Below are positions 60,084-64,000 of a stretch of 64,000 bases of DNA, one piece after another. A program made the position numbers and the translations under genes. Each line of letters begins with the position of its first letter. The stretch's first letter is position 1. This DNA comes from Serilophus lunatus (lineage: Eukaryota; Chordata; Aves; Passeriformes; Eurylaimidae). The notes under the pieces were generated by a model. It did no database searches. It was not told the DNA's origin and was given only the letters and a program-made list of their open reading frames with translations. The stretch is taken from contig VXBA01005911.1 of assembly GCA_013399895.1 (NCBI GenBank), positions 62,001-126,000 on the forward strand, written 5' to 3'.

Positions 60084-61145
60084 TGTGGCGGTTTGAGGGG
60101 GGCTGGGATCTCTGGGGGGTAGTCAGAGGGGGTTTCAGCAGTGCACGCGGTGTGTAGTCATCCCTCGGTCCCACGGGTGGCCGGCAGCCTAGGAGCTCAG
60201 CCACGAGGGAGCCCCGGCATGCCTGCGGCCGCGCAGCAAAGCAACACACCAGCTGCAGTCCCAGCGGTTCCCAGCTTGCAAGCAGAGATATGCTGCTGGC
60301 GCGGTGTGGCAGCCCCAGAGCAGCCACGGCAGGGAACGTGAGCGTGGCGGCTGCTTGTGGACAGTGGCAGGGGCCCAGCCCTGGCACCGTGCTAGCAATG
60401 GCCGCACAGAGGGGCGGCAGTCACACCGGGGCGCCCCCGAAATGCTGCGGCTATGAAAACAAAGATGGCGCTCGGGCTCTGAGAGCACAGTTTTTTGGTC
60501 GGGAACTGCCATTGTGCCTAGAGTGAAAATGCCAGAAATTGGGCGGGGCTTGGCACCGCTGACCAATGGAGAGACAGTTTGGCCCGGAAGAAGGCAGCGA
60601 GATTCGCAAGAGATCTAGAGGGCTTAAAAAGCCAAGGGCAGCAGCCCTCCCTCTCTATTTGGCTCCTGGTCCGGGGGGGCAGCACACAGCTCCCCTCTCC
60701 CTTGGTTGCAGGCCCCGCGGCGTGTCTCCACACATTTCTCTCAGCACGGAAGCGATTTCCAGCTTGAAAGCAAGTAGCTACTCCCTGAAGGTGATGGGAG
60801 GTGGTCGCTTTTCAGTTCTTTTTGTGTTTTTCAGAGAACTTCAAGGGCCGGGGAGTGATTCCAGCACAGAGGGAGGGAGGCAGAGAGATGGCTTCCCTAC
60901 CCCTCCCCCTGTTTTCTCAGCTAGTCATCTAGCTGGGAGAGCAGTTCCCTTTCTGTTTTTGTCCCTTTTTTTTTTTTCCTTTTGTGTTTTTCTGCCTGTC
61001 AAGTGTAATTTTGGGGTCCCCATGGGTTCTTCTTCCCTATTTTAATCCCCCTGTAATAAACTGTTCACCTGCTGCTAATTTTGTTCAGTTTTCTGTCATC
61101 TTTATTGCACGCTCTGAGACGATGAAAGCGGTTCAAACCACCACA
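60084..61145 (+). repeat. solo ERVL-like LTR, plus orientation, perfect 5-bp duplication
   Basis: Starts TGTGGCGGTTTGAGGGGGGC and ends GTTCAAACCACCACA, with CAATG exactly on both sides (60079-60083 and 61146-61150). This complete copy shows the full layout: AAGATGGCG YY1-type core (60462-60470), GGGCGGGGC box (60541-60549), CCAAT (60563-60567), CTTAAAAAG TATA-like box (60623-60631), acceptor-like GTGTTTTTCAG ending 60834, T-rich tract (60955-60980) and AATAAA (61055-61060), then about 85 bases of U5. No coding sequence adjoins it. Termini are matching inverted repeats (GGTTTGA/TCAAACC). Confidence 0.94.
60462..60631 (+). promoter_or_regulatory. LTR promoter region (YY1, GC, CCAAT and TATA-type boxes)
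   Basis: Four promoter-type boxes in order: AAGATGGCG, GGGCGGGGC, CCAAT and CTTAAAAAG, ending about 430 bases before AATAAA. Transcription would start near 60655. Activity is inferred from layout only. Confidence 0.55.
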
Positions 61146-61150
61146 CAATG

Positions 61151-64000
61151 TCACCAGAAACGTTCCTGGGTCATTTGTACCAACACCTCAGGATTCAGCC
61201 TTACCTCTCTGAAATGTCTATATTTGCAAAGATAATCTGCAATGGAAGATTTTTTGTCCTTTGAAAACTGGTTTCTTCCATGTCCTGTATAAAAATAAAT
61301 CAGGGGAAGAATTACCATTCTCTTCCACTTTGGCCATCACTTGCAGGTCTGGTTTAGATGGAACTTTCTTTGGCAGATTTGTGCTCATCAGACAACAAGT
61401 TTTTTTCTTGACTACCAGTGCTGCTAAGTCAAAGAGTTCTCAGGAATTAGGCTAGCTCTCTCTTTGATGGCTAATGAGTAAACTACCTGACTGGATTTGT
61501 GCAGAACTGTGAGAGGTGTATCTGAGAAAGCATACATAAAGCATGAAAGGTATACAGTTCATTATCTGCTGACACCTCGTATAGTTTTAGTGAGAATCCA
61601 ATACATTAAAAAATATTTTTGCCACATAATTAAACAAATGCAAATGAACATATATACATATATATAGTGTAGAAGCCATTTTTGCCTGATGTCTGTGTTG
61701 TAAGATTTTGGGAAACAATCAGGTTGAAGTCTGCAGGACAGAAATATAACTTTTGAAAGTACTTGAAAATATCTCTGGAGAATATGCTCTTTTCATCTTC
61801 AAGTGAAATTGTTTTTATGAGTAGTGTTCCAGAAGGGAGAGCCTTTTCAAAGCTGGGCATTGCCAGCAAAAGCAACACCACCACCCATTTGGCCTCTGCT
61901 TGTAAGACTTCATTCTGTTGACAAGCATATACAGCAGATTTTATGGAATTACATGAGGAAATATGAAGAAAAGCTACTGCAAGAAAGCCAAATCTATCTA
62001 AGCCCATCTTGAGAGCACACTGTCTCTGGCTTTGAGCCTTTAATTTTTTGAGGATGTTCTATGGATGGTTCCACAACAGGTGTCTGAAGGATGAGTGCTC
62101 ACATGTTGTGTATGCCTTTCCTGAAGTTCCTATTAACACAATCACAGATCTGAGAGATGAAAAACAGTTGAAAGTAGGTAGCTGCTGTCTCAAATTATTA
62201 GACAAAACTTTTCTCAATTGGAGTGAATGTAAAGGAGAGACCTCCTTATTTAGGTGTTGAGAATACTATAAACATCCAATCTCTTAAAGAGCCCTTTAAA
62301 TTTTGTTGAAGGTCTTGCAACTCACTGTGAGCAGGTTACTGTTCTGCGAAGTAGATTACTTTGCCATATTTAGAAGTAAGCATTTAAGCTCTTGAGTAGA
62401 GGTTCTAGTATCTCTGGAAGGCAAGGGAGGCTCTTTGTGCTTCCCTCTTCCCTGTAAATAGAGTTTGACAAACACTGCAGCAATCAATTCTCCAGAAGCA
62501 AGCCACTTACTTGAGTAAATGAGTACCTCTCATAAAGATTTGTTGTCATTGTTTTCTGCACAATACATTTCCCTATCCTTTCCAAGGATACTGTTTTCTA
62601 GGACTGACACTCATGGTTATGGCATAATTAATATGTTTTTTCTTAATCTCTCTCTCACAGTGAGTAGATTGCTGCTCCCCCTTAAGTCTACAAGGCAACT
62701 AAGTAAAATTATATCAGCTTGTGCAAAGCCTTATTGTGTTCAGCAAGCCTCAAATCAGAGGACACGCTGAGAGCTGGACTTGTGATTACAGTAAAATAGA
62801 CTTTGGTATTATTATAGCTGTTGCTAATAAAATTGACCATGCATGTGTTTTAGAAATATTTAGTCCCATATTATCTGCAGCTAACTAGAATGAGAATATT
62901 GTAGCAGAATGCACAACTACCCCCTCCACAACTCCATCTACTGCAAGTTTTTGCAGCATCTAAGCCCTTATGTATTCCATAATTCATTCTATTACTAAGA
63001 TTGCCATAGACAGGCATTAACACCTTTTACCACAACCTACAAAGGTGATAAGAGATCTGGGGGAACTAGAGAACATTTCAGGAAAAGATGATCTTCAGGG
63101 ATGGCTATGTGGCACTCTGAGAAGTGAAACTATAGAAAGTGCCCCCAGTGACCCTTAAAAGTAAACCACCTTGGCCAAAACATATCATATTTTTAAATTA
63201 CCTGAAAACACGGTAATCAAAGTATTTAACATGAAATCTTGATCAACAAAAATCCCAAGCGGGTGACATAGATATAAATTAAAACGCTGGATACTTGTAT
63301 CCCTATGTATTTTCTTGGAAAGAGATTTTACTGATTGTGTTCTGCCACCTAGTGGTCCGAGAAAGGAAAAATTCCAGCACCCTGTGGTGATAATGTGAAA
63401 GCAAAACAAAGGTGATAAAAACTAGCAGATAAAGAAAGCAACATGCGAACAATGATACTGTAAAGTCATAGAACGGTCAGAAGAAGAAATGATGAAAGTA
63501 GAGAAGCAAGAGAATCAGAATTCAACAGTAACTTGAAATTTCAGCCCACCTGAAATCTCATTCTGGGCTCTGCTGTGGTTTAATTATGGCAATCAGATGG
63601 CATAAGGGGAAAATTGATAGTTCTAGGAGAGATCTGCAAATTCTCCTCTGGCTTCAGATGAAGCCAGATATGGCAATCACTTAAGAAACATTAATAGGTA
63701 TAATTACACAAGGTATGTGAAATGACTTCAGCTGAGCTGTCTGCAAGAGTAGTGGGTAGCTGCAAGGATCAGTTTCTATTTTGAAATGCCTGGACATGAT
63801 TATTCAAAAAAATTTGGGGCTAGCTGTCTTTTATGTGGTATTTGTGAATTGACAATGGATAAAACTTCTTTTTTCCGTGGCTTCTTTGGGAAGTACATGT
63901 AACACAAAAATTATTCAAGACAAAAAGAGACTTCAGAGTCTTTCCCTATGTAATAATTATTGTAACATGACCAAATAGCCAACTAGAGTCAAGTGGAAGT
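61151..64000. other. intergenic DNA to window end
   Basis: A+T-rich, without recognised genes or transposons. It contains the CTCF motif at 63343-63355. Open frames at 61630-62007 and 62048-62260 have no recognisable content. Confidence 0.45.
63343..63355 (-). promoter_or_regulatory. CTCF motif, perfect core, minus strand
   Basis: TGCCACCTAGTGG is the reverse complement of CCACTAGGTGGCA, which fits the known CTCF core CCASYAGRKGGCR at all 13 positions. It lies in otherwise A+T-rich DNA outside any transposon I recognise. Binding is inferred. Confidence 0.6.

Noticed and set aside
1..64000. tRNA, rRNA or known small RNA genes
   Set aside because: I saw no tRNA A/B boxes in a cloverleaf context and no rRNA sequence; a covariance-model search would be needed to exclude small RNAs fully.

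Overview
This is vertebrate, almost certainly bird, genomic DNA. Three things point that way: many CR1 LINE fragments with the typical 3' end (ATTCTATGATT-like) and decayed reverse transcriptase; several families of avian-type endogenous retrovirus (ERV) LTRs; and A+T-rich intergenic DNA with no operon structure. The only host gene I can support is the end of RMI1 (RecQ-mediated genome instability 1), which enters from the left edge on the + strand (2-436) and is followed by its 3'UTR to about 1.3 kb. In birds RMI1 is, to my knowledge, Z-linked, so a Z-chromosome origin is likely but is inference. The rest of the window reads as intergenic DNA downstream of RMI1. I found no exon of the gene expected next by vertebrate synteny (SLC28A3, minus strand).

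Layout. 0-1.3 kb: RMI1 C-terminus and 3'UTR. 2.9-3.4 kb: minus-strand LTR. 4.8-7.3 kb: old CR1 copies, one interrupted by about 0.7 kb of other sequence. 10.1-12.8 kb: mosaic of a minus-strand LTR, a plus-strand LTR piece and a minus-strand retroviral pol piece. 13.1, 15.6-16.8 and 20.9-23.9 kb: minus-strand CR1 copies, the last about 3 kb long. 24.75-25.55 kb: LTR. 26.7-27.6 kb: CR1. 28.8-29.8 kb: solo LTR with a sequencing gap. 30.8-32.3 kb: LTR with a strong CTCF-type motif. 34.6-36.6 kb: two CR1 copies. 41.4-42.4 kb: solo LTR. 48.6-49.0 and 49.75-51.6 kb: two LTRs, the second with a gap. 53.4-54.45 kb: solo LTR. 56.2-56.9 kb: probable LTR. 59.3 kb: CR1 tail. 60.1-61.1 kb: solo LTR. The blocks between are A+T-rich single-copy-looking DNA.

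The main pattern is one family of long (about 1-1.8 kb), GC-rich solo LTRs present six times in both orientations. Four copies have perfect 5-bp target site duplications (ATACA, CATAG, CAAGC, CAATG), which points to an ERVL-like (class III) integrase. They share a promoter layout, a splice-acceptor-like motif and AATAAA. Both large N gaps fall inside these LTRs. I see no full provirus, no CRISPR, no rRNA or tRNA gene, and no evidence of a new biological system; the most useful observations concern the LTR family and candidate regulatory motifs.
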